64,000 bases of DNA from Rasiella rasia (lineage in GTDB: Bacteria > Bacteroidota > Bacteroidia > Flavobacteriales > Flavobacteriaceae), in contig NZ_CP049057.1 in assembly GCF_011044175.1 (NCBI RefSeq), forward strand, positions 62,001-126,000. Direction: 5' to 3'. The notes below the pieces were generated by a model. The model did not search any database and was not told the DNA's origin. It saw only the letters and a program-made list of their open reading frames with translations. The position numbers and the translations under genes are program-made. Below are positions 54,256 through 63,428 of the stretch, piece after piece. Each line of letters opens with the position of its first letter. Within the stretch, counting starts at the first letter, position 1.

Positions 54256-56019
54256 TTAATTGTCTGTATCTTTTACAATGGTCGTTGGTATATTGTTAAT
54301 CAAAGTATCAATTACAATAAGCGTATCGTTTGCTTCATCTTCTAGTACATCATCGTCAAAATCTTTTAATACTTGCTCTTTCCACGTTTTATTTTCTGAG
54401 TTCCACGTGCCTTTATTAGCATCGTCATCTTCATTTATCGGACAGTCTATACATTCTAACTTATTTTTCAGTACTAATAAATAATGTTCTTCTTTACCAT
54501 TGTGTAGTATGTCTCCATAGCGAGAATCATTTCTATGAAAAGAATAGGTATTCTCTTCAGCAAAAAGTATCGTGCCTTCAGGTAAGTGCAATGTAATATC
54601 AATCTCTTGATCTCTGTATTTATGCTCTAAGGCTGTTAAGAAATAACTGTCTAAATAAAGTGTTCCGTTCTCAAATGTGTAGTTATATTCTATAGCTTCT
54701 GCTCGTTTTCTTGCATTGAGAAAACTGTTTCCTTCAGCATTTTTGTCGATTGTAAGTTTTGCTACAGAATCTGTAGTAGATTTTACTATTAGCCTGATGT
54801 CATTGCTATATATTACCTTGTTGTCATTCTCGTCATATTTTATCTCTACACCATTGTCTTTGTACGCATAAGCATCATACAAAGTGTTGGTTCTCATAGA
54901 TACTCTAACGGTGTCTCCTGTACGCACAGGTAAAGATTCTTCAGTAATCACTTCTCCGTTGTAGGCATTTTCAGTGGCCTGTCTCACACCCATAATTCCT
55001 AATCCTATAAGGGAGGCTATCCAAAGTACCAGTAAGATAATCTTGGCTTTTGTACCAATAGATTTAAGGTTACTCACTAACAACTTTAGTCCGAGAATAA
55101 ATACTACAAAGAATGGAATCCCTACCGCTAAGAATGTAAGTAGTGATACCAGCCATATCGGACTGTTTGTTGTGTCTATTAGGTTAATATAATCTAATAT
55201 TTCGCCTGTACCCCAAAGATCTATTGTGCCTAAGGTAAATAAGCTGATAATAAGACTAACTAATACTGAAAGTCCGATTAAGATTAAGATAATTCCAAAG
55301 AATTTGACAAATATTTTAAGGATAGTAAGAAGAATATTCCCGAGGGTTTCAACAAATGATACTGCACCATTGCCTACTTTTTCCCCGAATTTGTCATAGT
55401 CTGCCGATTTTACCCTATCAGCGACAGTCTCATATCCTTCCTTGAACTTTTTTTCAATATTCGATATGGTTACGGCTTGGCCGCCCATTTTTAGCTTTTC
55501 TGACGTAGTAATTGCCGCAGGCACTAAAATCCAGAATAAGATATAGAATATAATAAACGTACCACTACTTAGTATGGTAAGTAAAATCCAAAGTAGGCGT
55601 ACCCATATTGCGTCTAGCCCAATGTAGTGTGCCAATCCTGAAGAAACTCCAGATATAAATTTGTTATCGACATCTCTAAATAGTTGCTTGTGGGCTGCAC
55701 TAGACCTATCTCTTCGAGATGTATATGTTGGTGGGGTGTCTTCAAACATTTCTTCGTCTACTCGATAGTCTTCGGGCTGTCCCATCACAGCAATTACTTC
55801 ATCTAACTCTTTGAGAGTAATGACTTGTGATTTGTTTTCAGTTTTTTCTGAAAATAGTTCTGCAATACGCGCTTCAATGTCGCGTATAATTTCGTCTTTT
55901 CCTTGCGGATCACTCAACGATTTCTTTATGGCATCGAGGTAGCGCGAAAGTTTACCAAAAGCGTCTTCGTCTATATGAAAAAACGTGCCGGCTAAATTTA
56001 TGTTTACTGTCTTGTTCAT
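54256..56019 (-). CDS. PspC-domain membrane protein with HAAS-like N-terminus
   Basis: A 587-residue protein. Residues about 20-85 (LSRYLDAIKKSLSDPQGKDEIIRDIEARIAELFSE) are a HAAS-like helical domain, which pairs with PadR regulators. The PspC domain lies near 108-165 (KFISGVSSGLAHYIGLDAIWVRLLWILLTIL). Four more spans follow (to about 345) and then a large periplasmic region ending in acidic residues. PspC belongs to the phage-shock envelope-stress systems. Its ATG overlaps the PadR stop by one base, so its regulator is coupled. Confidence 0.82.
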   Translation of the reverse strand: MNKTVNINLAGTFFHIDEDAFGKLSRYLDAIKKSLSDPQGKDEIIRDIEARIAELFSEKTENKSQVITLKELDEVIAVMGQPEDYRVDEEMFEDTPPTYTSRRDRSSAAHKQLFRDVDNKFISGVSSGLAHYIGLDAIWVRLLWILLTILSSGTFIIFYILFWILVPAAITTSEKLKMGGQAVTISNIEKKFKEGYETVADRVKSADYDKFGEKVGNGAVSFVETLGNILLTILKIFVKFFGIILILIGLSVLVSLIISLFTLGTIDLWGTGEILDYINLIDTTNSPIWLVSLLTFLAVGIPFFVVFILGLKLLVSNLKSIGTKAKIILLVLWIASLIGLGIMGVRQATENAYNGEVITEESLPVRTGDTVRVSMRTNTLYDAYAYKDNGVEIKYDENDNKVIYSNDIRLIVKSTTDSVAKLTIDKNAEGNSFLNARKRAEAIEYNYTFENGTLYLDSYFLTALEHKYRDQEIDITLHLPEGTILFAEENTYSFHRNDSRYGDILHNGKEEHYLLVLKNKLECIDCPINEDDDANKGTWNSENKTWKEQVLKDFDDDVLEDEANDTLIVIDTLINNIPTTIVKDTDN

Positions 56020-56354
56020 TATTTCGAGGTTGTGCTAGTTACTTTATTTACGGCCCGTTGCAATTCGCTCCAGGTAGTAGTCAATTCGTTTAAAAACAGG
56101 CTCCCTGTTTCTGTAAGTTCATAATACTTGCGTGGTGGTCCGCTGGTCGATTCTTCCCAACGATAGGCAAGAAGTCCTGCGTTTTTTAACCGCGTTAATA
56201 GCGGATAAATAGTGCCCTCTACCACGAGCATCTTAGCGTCTTTCAGGGTCTCCAGTATATCACTGGTGTATGCCTCACCACCTTGTAAAATAGATAGGAT
56301 GCAATACTCTAAGACCCCTTTGCGCATTTGCGCTTTTGTGTTTTCGATCTTCAT
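56019..56354 (-). CDS. PadR-family transcriptional regulator
   Basis: A 111-residue winged-helix protein: RKGVLEYCILSILQGGEAYTSDILETLKDAKMLVVEGTIYPLLTRLKNAGLL (about 12-62) and the wing GPPRKYYELTETG are typical of PadR. Such proteins repress membrane-associated or stress genes and often form an operon with HAAS or PspC partners. It leads this operon. The sensed signal is unknown. Confidence 0.88.
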   Translation of the reverse strand: MKIENTKAQMRKGVLEYCILSILQGGEAYTSDILETLKDAKMLVVEGTIYPLLTRLKNAGLLAYRWEESTSGPPRKYYELTETGSLFLNELTTTWSELQRAVNKVTSTTSK

Positions 56355-56429
56355 TTGCTTAGTTTACATTTATGTTCGTTTTTTGATCTGCTAAAGTAAA
56401 TTTGTTTCATTTTTTAATTGAAACTATCA

Positions 56430-56612
56430 CTATAGACGGGTTGATGTTATGCTATAGGTGTTGCAGTTTTCTTCGGAAATTTTAACGCATTCTAAACTGC
56501 AATGTTCAATGGCTGCTTTCTCCTGAAGTTGAACTAGTTGTTGTCTTTCTTGGACTTCTAGACCTAATAAATTAAGTACAACTCCCATTACAAGGCTAAT
56601 TAGTGTGTTCAT
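56430..56612 (-). CDS. Small membrane-associated protein (hypothetical)
   Basis: A 60-residue frame starting 17 bases inside the end of the DUF4870 gene. It has an N-terminal hydrophobic stretch (LISLVMGVVLNLLGL) and a Gln/Glu-rich middle (QERQQLVQLQEKAAIE) with two cysteines. Coupling to the upstream gene favours a real gene, but I recognise no family, and the length is short. It could be a spurious frame. Confidence 0.45.
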   Translation of the reverse strand: MNTLISLVMGVVLNLLGLEVQERQQLVQLQEKAAIEHCSLECVKISEENCNTYSITSTRL

Positions 56613-57099
56613 GTTGCTGAGATTTTATAGGTTGGTGCTGTTTTACAAAAGGAATGGTGAACGGATACTTATAGAGCTCTCCCCGTGAAGCTTTTATTGT
56701 TGCTGTGATTACTGCGTACAGCTCAAAAACAAACAAGCCGAGTAGAAATATTGCTACCACTGCAAATAGTATCATATACCCTGTAAAGTTTTTTACATTT
56801 TGTAGTGATACATCCTGATAATGACTATCCATTATTTCTATAAGTGATACAAAGTCTGTAGCGAAAATGATAAAAAACGGCAGACACAGCACTCCTGTAA
56901 TAATTGTATAAACCAAAATACTCAACTGGAAATTGAGGGCTTGCCTGCCGTGTTCATTAACAAAAGATCTATCTTTATTGACCGTCCATAATATGAGTGG
57001 AAAAATGAAATTTCCTAACGGTATAAAGTATTTTGAGAATGTTGAGAGGTGGGTTACCGCAGCAACATTTTTGTCATTATTTGAAGGGTTAGATTCCAT
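56596..57099 (-). CDS. DUF4870-domain membrane protein
   Basis: A 167-residue protein with three to four membrane spans. The start (NVAAVTHLSTFSKYFIPLGNFIFPLILWTVNKDRSFVNEHGRQALNFQLSI, about 10-60) is the DUF4870/Tic20-like signature, in which a GRQALNFQ motif joins two helices. Such proteins are common in Bacteroidota and their role is not known. It is encoded before the PadR-PspC group on the same strand. Confidence 0.82.
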   Translation of the reverse strand: MESNPSNNDKNVAAVTHLSTFSKYFIPLGNFIFPLILWTVNKDRSFVNEHGRQALNFQLSILVYTIITGVLCLPFFIIFATDFVSLIEIMDSHYQDVSLQNVKNFTGYMILFAVVAIFLLGLFVFELYAVITATIKASRGELYKYPFTIPFVKQHQPIKSQQHEHTN

Positions 57100-57304
57100 A
57101 GACCATTAATTTCTTATACAAATATATGTCTATTAGATGGTATTATGTTACGCATAGTACCTAAAATTAACATAATATTAACATTTATGTGTGTTTATTG
57201 AAAGGCATTTGAATTTTTGATTTTCCTGTAATCACAGGATATAATAGGTGTTGTGTCACTAAATGTTGAATTTATATGCCTTTCGAAAAAGGAAAGATCA
57301 ATTT

Positions 57305-57312
57305 TATCTTTG
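57305..57312 (+). promoter_or_regulatory. TAnnTTTG -7 element before the LRR/T9SS gene
   Basis: TATCTTTG, 80 bases before the ATG at 57392, in the 292-bp divergent space. This would give a leader of about 75 bases. I see no other element in this space. Confidence 0.4.
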
Positions 57313-57391
57313 TGTTGGTTTTCATCTGCGGATTCTTAAAAGAATCCTTATCTTGTAAGTAATTACTATACTAAAATGATAAGTCTACGTC

Positions 57392-58693
57392 ATGAAAATC
57401 CGAATGGCTCCCTTTTTTCTGCTCGCATGTTTTTATACCCACGCTCAGAGCATTTCCATACCCGATGCTAATTTTAAAAGTACACTTGTAAATGATACCG
57501 TAGCCGATTTCGATGGAGATGGAAATTTGGATGGAGATGTTGATACCAATAATGATGGTGAAATCCAATATTCCGAAGCATTGGCTGTTCATACATTGCG
57601 AATTGATGGGAGACAGATATCTTCATTAGACGGAATTGAAGCCTTTGAAAATTTGGCGATAATAAGTGCATCGTCAAACGAAATTTCGGAAATAGACGTA
57701 TTTAATAACCAACAATTAATTCAATTAAATGTTCACAGTAATAATCTATCAAGTATTGATGTGTCAAATAATGTATTGTTGGAAGGACTATATTTAATCT
57801 CAAATAACATTTCTAACATTAACGTCTCTCAGAATATCAACTTGAAAGAATTGGATGTCCGCCTTAATTATCTAACTAGTATCAATGTAAGTACGTTAAC
57901 CGCCTTAGAAAAGTTGTACGTATCAAGTAATGGTATATCAAGTCTCGATTTGTCTAACAATAGTAAATTGAGAGTATTAGATGCTCACACGAATCAAATT
58001 TCATTTATAGACATTACACAATGTGCCGATTTAATTTCTGTTGAATTATCGCAGAATAATTTAACTGAAATCGATGTTAGTAATAACCCTAACCTACTTA
58101 ATATACTCGTTCCAGATAATAATTTAACCAGTCTAGATACTTCAAATAACCCTGTAGTTAGTTATATATATTGTTTCAACAATAGTATAAGTTCGCTAGA
58201 CTTATCTACTAATACTGTATTAAGAGCTGTTCATGCTTACAATAATTCACTTGTCTCTGTAAATTTTGCCAATGGAGACAATTCAAATATTAACTACTTC
58301 TATGTACAAGATAACCCTGAGTTGGTATGCATTCAGGTTGACAATGAAAGCTATTCAAATAATCAAACATGCTATTATCCGGGTGGAGGATGGTGTAAAG
58401 ACGAGACTGCTACGTACAACGATGACTGTGAATTTGAAACTGAAACTGAAATTGAATCAGAAGATGTGGTGGTAAATGAGACTTTATTGAGCCCTAATCC
58501 TGCGGGCGATAGCATTACCGTGTATGCAGAATATGCAATTGATAGAATACGTGTTTATAATCTACATGGAAATTTGGTAGAAAAATTTGAAATTTCTAAT
58601 ACATTAAATATATCCGGACTAACTGCTGGAATATATTATGTAGAGGTTGTTAGTGGTGGGCAAAGAAGTATGGCTAAGTTTGTGAAAAATTAA
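57392..58693 (+). CDS. T9SS-secreted leucine-rich-repeat protein
   Basis: A 433-residue exported protein (signal ending YTHAQS). After the signal comes a Ca-binding-like stretch (DFDGDGNLDGDVDTNNDGEI, about 39-58) that resembles EF-hand-like loops. LRRs follow (about 68-310), with an unusual SxIDVSNN-type repeat (for example LTEIDVSNNPNLLNILVPDNNLTSL). The end has a T9SS sorting domain (LLSPNPAGDSITVYAEYAIDRIRVYNLHGNLVEKF). It probably binds a ligand at the cell surface. Confidence 0.82.
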   Translation: MKIRMAPFFLLACFYTHAQSISIPDANFKSTLVNDTVADFDGDGNLDGDVDTNNDGEIQYSEALAVHTLRIDGRQISSLDGIEAFENLAIISASSNEISEIDVFNNQQLIQLNVHSNNLSSIDVSNNVLLEGLYLISNNISNINVSQNINLKELDVRLNYLTSINVSTLTALEKLYVSSNGISSLDLSNNSKLRVLDAHTNQISFIDITQCADLISVELSQNNLTEIDVSNNPNLLNILVPDNNLTSLDTSNNPVVSYIYCFNNSISSLDLSTNTVLRAVHAYNNSLVSVNFANGDNSNINYFYVQDNPELVCIQVDNESYSNNQTCYYPGGGWCKDETATYNDDCEFETETEIESEDVVVNETLLSPNPAGDSITVYAEYAIDRIRVYNLHGNLVEKFEISNTLNISGLTAGIYYVEVVSGGQRSMAKFVKN

Positions 58694-58698
58694 AATCA

Positions 58699-59154
58699 AT
58701 GGTATTAACTCCAAAAAAAATAAACACTTTCACCATGTTTAAACTTCCATCTGCATATTTTACAGGTGTGCGAGTGAAAGAAATCTCTTCATTTTCATGT
58801 ACAACTTCAGTGAAACTAAAGTGGATTAACCAAAATCCTTTTAATTCGATGTTCTGGGCTGTACAAGGGATGGCTGCAGAGTTAAGTACGGGTGCATTGG
58901 TAATGGCATATATAAAGGAGAACAATGCCAATGTTTCTATGCTAGTTGCCAATAATAAGGCATCTTTCAGCAAAAAAGCGAAGGGTCGCATCACTTTTGT
59001 GTGTAATGATGGTGCAGCTATAAAAGAGGCAATAGAAAAAACAGTTGCAAACGGTGACGGACAAACATGCTGGATGAAGGCAGTAGGGACTGATGCTGCT
59101 GGGGATGAGGTTTCTGTATTTGAATTTGAATGGACAGTAAGAGTGAAAAAGTGA
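58699..59154 (+). CDS. DUF4442 hotdog-fold protein
   Basis: A 151-residue soluble protein. MVLTPKKINTFTMFKLPSAYFTGVRVKEIS and QNPFNSMFWAVQGMAAELSTGAL are the typical DUF4442 segments. The family has a hotdog fold related to thioesterases, but its substrate is not known. It begins 5 bases after the LRR gene stop, so may be read through from it. A minus-strand frame over the same bases is not credible. Confidence 0.82.
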   Translation: MVLTPKKINTFTMFKLPSAYFTGVRVKEISSFSCTTSVKLKWINQNPFNSMFWAVQGMAAELSTGALVMAYIKENNANVSMLVANNKASFSKKAKGRITFVCNDGAAIKEAIEKTVANGDGQTCWMKAVGTDAAGDEVSVFEFEWTVRVKK

Positions 59155-59272
59155 ATTAGTTTACTAAGTAATTGACTATTTAGGGGTCTCATAAAACACT
59201 TTTTTAATAGCAAAGTGTAACAATCCTAGAATCTTCTCAACTCATAAACACCGAAACTTTTAAACGAAGAAA

Positions 59273-60073
59273 ATGAACGCACATGAAATAGATTACACCA
59301 TTTTTGGTGAAGAAATGCAATACGTTGAAATTGAATTAGACCCCAATGAAGGCGTTGTTGCCGAAGCTGGAAGTTTTATGATGATGGATGACGGTATTTC
59401 TATGGAAACCATCTTCGGAGATGGATCGCAGAAAGACAAGGGTTTTATGGGGAAAATTTTCGGAGCTGGGAAGCGTTTGCTCACAGGAGAAAGTTTATTC
59501 ATGACAGCCTTCTATAATACCCAATCTGGCAAAAAGCACGTGAGCTTTGCTTCGCCTTATCCTGGTAAAATAATTGCAATAGATCTAACCAAGTTTGGAG
59601 AAAAGTTTATCTGCCAAAAAGATGCATTTCTTTGTGCAGCAAAAGGCGTAAGTATTGGAATTGAGTTTTCAAGAAAGTTAGGCCGAGGTTTATTTGGAGG
59701 TGAAGGCTTTATTATGCAAAAATTAGAAGGTGATGGTATGGCCTTTGTACATGCTGGCGGAACGACGGCAATAAAGGAATTAGCCCCAGGCGAAAAACTA
59801 AAGATTGACACAGGCTGTCTAATTGGATTTGATCACACAGTGAATTATGATGTTGAGTTTGTTGGTGGAATTAAAAATACTCTATTTGGTGGTGAAGGAC
59901 TGTTCTTTGCAACATTAACTGGTCCAGGAACCGTATTTGTGCAATCGTTACCATTTAGCAGGTTAGCCAAGCGAGTATGGGCGGCAGCACCCAGAGGTGG
60001 AGGTAAAGACAAGGGAGAAGGAAGCATTTTAGGAGGGTTAGGAGACCTCTTAGACGGAGATAATCGATTTTAA
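59273..60073 (+). CDS. TIGR00266/AIM24-family protein
   Basis: A 266-residue soluble protein made of a double-stranded beta-helix. [28 protein letters not shown] is its family-typical start (about 20-47), and the repeats [25 protein letters not shown] and [24 protein letters not shown] are hallmark motifs. The C-terminus is Gly-rich. AIM24-like proteins are widely conserved; some are linked to envelope or mitochondrial roles, but the bacterial function is unknown. Confidence 0.9.
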   Translation: MNAHEIDYTIFGEEMQYVEIELDPNEGVVAEAGSFMMMDDGISMETIFGDGSQKDKGFMGKIFGAGKRLLTGESLFMTAFYNTQSGKKHVSFASPYPGKIIAIDLTKFGEKFICQKDAFLCAAKGVSIGIEFSRKLGRGLFGGEGFIMQKLEGDGMAFVHAGGTTAIKELAPGEKLKIDTGCLIGFDHTVNYDVEFVGGIKNTLFGGEGLFFATLTGPGTVFVQSLPFSRLAKRVWAAAPRGGGKDKGEGSILGGLGDLLDGDNRF

Positions 60074-60201
60074 TCGATAGATAGTTATTAACAGAGGCAC
60101 TAATTCTCAAAGTTTTTAGTTATCTTAGAGACTGAATTAATCATAAAAACATAAGGCGTATAGACAAAAATTACTTAATCTAATTAATATCAATTTTTAC
60201 T

Positions 60202-60399
60202 ATGGCTAGAGCAATGTATGATTACACAAAAGCTGTGTTAAAAAAAGTGAGTTTTGATGTAAACTTATTCTGTAAAGAGCTAAAAAAAGCCATGGATCGA
60301 TTACTTCCTTACGAAATCGAGGAACTAAAGGTCTGGGTAGATGCTCTTGTTAAGCAGAATCCTCAACTTAATCAATGTCTTATACTTTTAAATCCCTAA
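60202..60399 (+). CDS. Small conserved flavobacterial protein
   Basis: A 65-residue protein (MARAMYDYTKAVLKKVSFD...). It is likely a helical bundle; the pattern FCKELKKAMDRLLPYEIEELKVWV looks amphipathic, and I recall close relatives in other flavobacteria, though that is from memory. It has no membrane span or signal. A perfect palindromic terminator begins at its stop codon, which supports expression as a separate short mRNA. Function unknown. Confidence 0.7.
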   Translation: MARAMYDYTKAVLKKVSFDVNLFCKELKKAMDRLLPYEIEELKVWVDALVKQNPQLNQCLILLNP

Positions 60400-60427
60400 A
60401 ACAAATCCCGCAATTGCGGGATTTGTT
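60400..60427. terminator. Perfect palindromic bidirectional terminator
   Basis: A 28-bp perfect palindrome centred on AATT, with stem core AAATCCCGC/GCGGGATTT. It overlaps the end of the 65-residue gene and lies 18 bases from the convergent oxyR stop, so it can serve both. Confidence 0.85.
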
Positions 60428-60445
60428 ATGTTAATAATCTTGAAG

Positions 60446-61384
60446 TTATTGTTTTTTCGGACTAATAATTTCTACGTCTTGAAAGGCAATAGCACCCCTA
60501 ACTACCCCCGATATGGTGTCATAAAGAGCATTTATAATTTGCAATCGCAATTCACTAGTACTATAAATTAAACTTACCTCTCTAGAAGGCAATGGTTTTG
60601 AAAAATGCTTTAAGTTCTTTTTTTGCACTTCGGAAATGTCTAGGGTATGTAAATAGGGGAGTAGTGTCATACCTAACCCTTCATTGCTTAATTTAATTAA
60701 GGTTTCAAAGCTACCACTTTGTAGTTGAAATGATTGGTCCCCATTCAATTTAGAAGATTTACATAAGTTCACCACACCATCTCTAAAGCAATGCCCGTCT
60801 TCTAATAATAAAATATCTTCAATTTCTAAATCTGAAGTTTTAATTTCATTTTTACTAGTTAATCTATGGTTTTGCGGTATGTAGCCAACAAAGGGTTCAT
60901 AATACAAAACCCTCTCTTTTATTTTTTCCTGATATAACGGTGTTGCTGCGATAGCTGCATCTAAATGTCCGTCGTTAATTTTTGTTATAATTTCGTCTGT
61001 AGTCAACTCTTCTATCATAAGTTGAACCCTTGGATGTCGCTTTGTAAAGGTTTTTAGAAACATGGGCAATAGGGTTGGCATAATAGTAGGAATTATTCCT
61101 AGTTTAAATTCACCGCCCACAAAACCCTTTTGTTGATCTACTACATCTTGCATTCTATCTGCTTCGTTTACAATGCTACGCGCCTGACTCACAATCTTTC
61201 TACCGATTTCAGTAAGTTCTATCGGTTTCTTGCTTCTATCAAAAATTAGAATGTCTAATTCGTCTTCTAACTTCTGAATTTGCATACTTAAGGTAGGCTG
61301 GGTTACAAAAGTCTTTTCGGCTGCTTTGGTAAAATTTTGCTGCTCTGCAACTGCAAGTACGTATTTTAATTGTGTTATCGTCAT
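60446..61384 (-). CDS. oxyR: OxyR-type LysR regulator of peroxide response
   Basis: A 312-residue LysR protein. The helix-turn-helix is at about 1-60 (FTKAAEKTFVTQPTLSMQIQKLEDELDILIFDR). GHCFRDGVVNLC holds Cys199 and Cys208, exactly the positions and spacing of the peroxide-sensing pair in Escherichia coli OxyR. It should activate catalase and peroxidase genes on oxidation. No such targets are in this window. Confidence 0.92.
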   Translation of the reverse strand: MTITQLKYVLAVAEQQNFTKAAEKTFVTQPTLSMQIQKLEDELDILIFDRSKKPIELTEIGRKIVSQARSIVNEADRMQDVVDQQKGFVGGEFKLGIIPTIMPTLLPMFLKTFTKRHPRVQLMIEELTTDEIITKINDGHLDAAIAATPLYQEKIKERVLYYEPFVGYIPQNHRLTSKNEIKTSDLEIEDILLLEDGHCFRDGVVNLCKSSKLNGDQSFQLQSGSFETLIKLSNEGLGMTLLPYLHTLDISEVQKKNLKHFSKPLPSREVSLIYSTSELRLQIINALYDTISGVVRGAIAFQDVEIISPKKQ

Positions 61385-61482
61385 CTCTAAGTGTCTTTAC
61401 CTTTCCGTAGGATGTAAAAATACAAAATGCCATTGATAAAATCTATGACATTTGCAATTAATTTAGTTTTTAACTATTAAAA

Positions 61483-61508
61483 AAGGTCAAACCCAAAGAC
61501 TTGACCTT
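61483..61508 (-). terminator. Terminator after the DUF2141 gene
   Basis: On the minus strand AAGGTCAA (61501-61508) pairs with TTGACCTT (61483-61490) around 10 bases, followed by TTTTTTAAT. It is 22 bases after that gene's stop. Confidence 0.85.
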
Positions 61509-61529
61509 GACAACAAATATTTTGAATAA

Positions 61530-61964
61530 TTACATTCTAATTTCCATTTCTATAGCATCACTAGCTACTTCAAATTTAGCATCTGCCCATTGGGGTGGTC
61601 CAAAACTCATAACGTTGTTAGAAACTCCATAGTTTTCTTTTGGCATTCCACTTGGTTCAAAATCCATTCTCTTATTATTGTTGGTGTCATGAAATATAGT
61701 AATACCGTAAACTCCTGGTGTTACACCGGTAAAGGTTAGCGTAGCAATGCCATCTTTAATACCACTACTAGCACCTTGAAGAGGAGCAGATTTTAGAAAA
61801 GAGGTTTCATTGTAAAGGCCTGCGATAATTTCTCCTTTATCGCTGTTCACAGGAACGGTGATAGTTATGGTAGTTCCTTCTACTTCTTCGGTATAAGAAA
61901 CTTCCATTTGTGCGTTGGCGTAAGCGGCTAATAATACTAGAACTGTTGTGATAATTGCTTTCAT
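61530..61964 (-). CDS. Exported DUF2141 protein
   Basis: A 144-residue protein with a signal peptide (ending AYANAQ). The mature domain is a transthyretin-like beta-sandwich of DUF2141: EIIAGLYNETSFLKSAPLQG, then GVYGITIFHDTNNNKRMDFEPSGMPKENYGVSNN (about 84-117), which is the diagnostic segment. The family is common in Bacteroidota and has no known function. Stands alone, with its own terminator. Confidence 0.88.
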   Translation of the reverse strand: MKAIITTVLVLLAAYANAQMEVSYTEEVEGTTITITVPVNSDKGEIIAGLYNETSFLKSAPLQGASSGIKDGIATLTFTGVTPGVYGITIFHDTNNNKRMDFEPSGMPKENYGVSNNVMSFGPPQWADAKFEVASDAIEMEIRM

Positions 61965-62096
61965 GATTGTTTATTTTAAAGTGATTGTTTGTTTTGTACA
62001 CTTCAAAAGTGAAAATAATTACCTGTTTAGCATAAACTACTTCACCCAACTGTCATAAATACGACTTGAATTGTAATAATTAATCTTTCAGCTAGC

Positions 62097-63428
62097 TTAT
62101 AGCAACCCTCTTGCCTTAATTTCTAGATATTTATTAATGGTATTTACGGTGAGATCTTCGGGTGCAGTCAATACCGTTTGAATACCGCGCTGTTGTAATT
62201 CGCGTACCATTAACTTTTTATCGAATTGAAATTGTTGCGCAATGGTTTTGTCAAAAATATCGGCTAAATTCTCTGGTTGCGCGTCGCTTAACTTTCGCAA
62301 TTCGGTATTTTCAAAGAAAATTACTACTAACACGTGTTTTTTGGCAATAGCTTGTAAATATGGAAGTTGCCTATGTAGCGAAGAAATATGTTCAAAGTTT
62401 GTATACAGTAGTAGTAGACTTCTATGTGTAATTCGGCGACGCACAAGCGCCTGTAACATGCCAATGTCTGAATCTAAAAACTTAGAGTCTATATTGTAGA
62501 GTGTATCTAAAATGTTGTTGAGATATGTTTTTTTAGCCTGAGCAGGAAGAAAGTTACCAATGGTATTGCTAAAATCTATCAGGCCCACCTTGTCGTTCTT
62601 TTTAAGGGCTATGTTGCTAAATGCTAGCGTACTGTTTATGGCATAATCTACTAATTTCAGCTCGTTAAAAGGCATTTTCATAACACGACTGGTATCTATA
62701 ATACTGTAAACCGGTTGCATTTTTTCGTCCTGAAATTGATTCACCATCAACCGGGCATGCTTTGCCGATGCCTTCCAATTAACAGTTCTAACATCATCGC
62801 CCACCACATATTCTTTAATTTGCTCAAACTCCATTGTATGGCCAATCTTTCTTATCTTTTTAAGACCAATATGTGATAGCCTGTTGTCTATTGCAAGAAA
62901 GTCGTATTTCTTCATCTGTATAAACGAAGGATATACCTTCACCATTTGCTCGTTACTAAACGTGTATCGCTTACGTAGCAACCCAATAACCGAAGTAACA
63001 AATAGGTTTAAGTTTCCGAAGACATACTCACCACGCTCAACAGGACGCGCCATATACATAAAGGTGTTACGCTGCTTTCCTTGTAGATTAATTACCTTAA
63101 AAAAATCTCTTTTCTGGAATTGTACCGGTAGTTCATCTACAATGCCTACTTTAATACTAAAGGCATAGCTGTTATCTAGTTGTATTAAAACTTCATTATT
63201 ATCGCTATTTGAAAATTTTTCTGGAAGTATTCTTTTAGCAGAAAGTCCCGCACGACTGTACAGCATGGCAACTTCAAACAGCATGAGTACACAAATTCCT
63301 AAAACCACTAACCACGTAATACCATACAAACCATTCCAGCCGTACGAAAGTAAGAACAGTACAACTATCGCAGCCACGACATAAAAAAATCGCGGTGTTA
63401 GGTAAAGTGATTTAAAGAATTTAATCAT
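62097..63428 (-). CDS. DUF58 membrane protein (MoxR partner)
   Basis: A 443-residue protein with two N-terminal spans (RFFYVVAAIVVLFLLSYGWNGLYGITWLVVLGICVLMLFEVAMLY, about 13-57). The DUF58 signature follows (EYVVGDDVRTVNWKASAKHARLMVNQFQDEK, about 206-236), and a VWA-like region (PVYSIIDTSRVM) holds a MIDAS-type DTS. DUF58 proteins work with MoxR AAA+ ATPases, whose gene ends immediately before (one-base overlap), in chaperone-like maturation of membrane or surface complexes. Confidence 0.88.
   Translation of the reverse strand: MIKFFKSLYLTPRFFYVVAAIVVLFLLSYGWNGLYGITWLVVLGICVLMLFEVAMLYSRAGLSAKRILPEKFSNSDNNEVLIQLDNSYAFSIKVGIVDELPVQFQKRDFFKVINLQGKQRNTFMYMARPVERGEYVFGNLNLFVTSVIGLLRKRYTFSNEQMVKVYPSFIQMKKYDFLAIDNRLSHIGLKKIRKIGHTMEFEQIKEYVVGDDVRTVNWKASAKHARLMVNQFQDEKMQPVYSIIDTSRVMKMPFNELKLVDYAINSTLAFSNIALKKNDKVGLIDFSNTIGNFLPAQAKKTYLNNILDTLYNIDSKFLDSDIGMLQALVRRRITHRSLLLLYTNFEHISSLHRQLPYLQAIAKKHVLVVIFFENTELRKLSDAQPENLADIFDKTIAQQFQFDKKLMVRELQQRGIQTVLTAPEDLTVNTINKYLEIKARGLL

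Noticed and set aside
58674-59213. Minus-strand frame of 179 residues over the DUF4442 gene
   Set aside because: It mirrors the DUF4442 coding frame and shows no family motif; the plus-strand protein is clearly recognisable.
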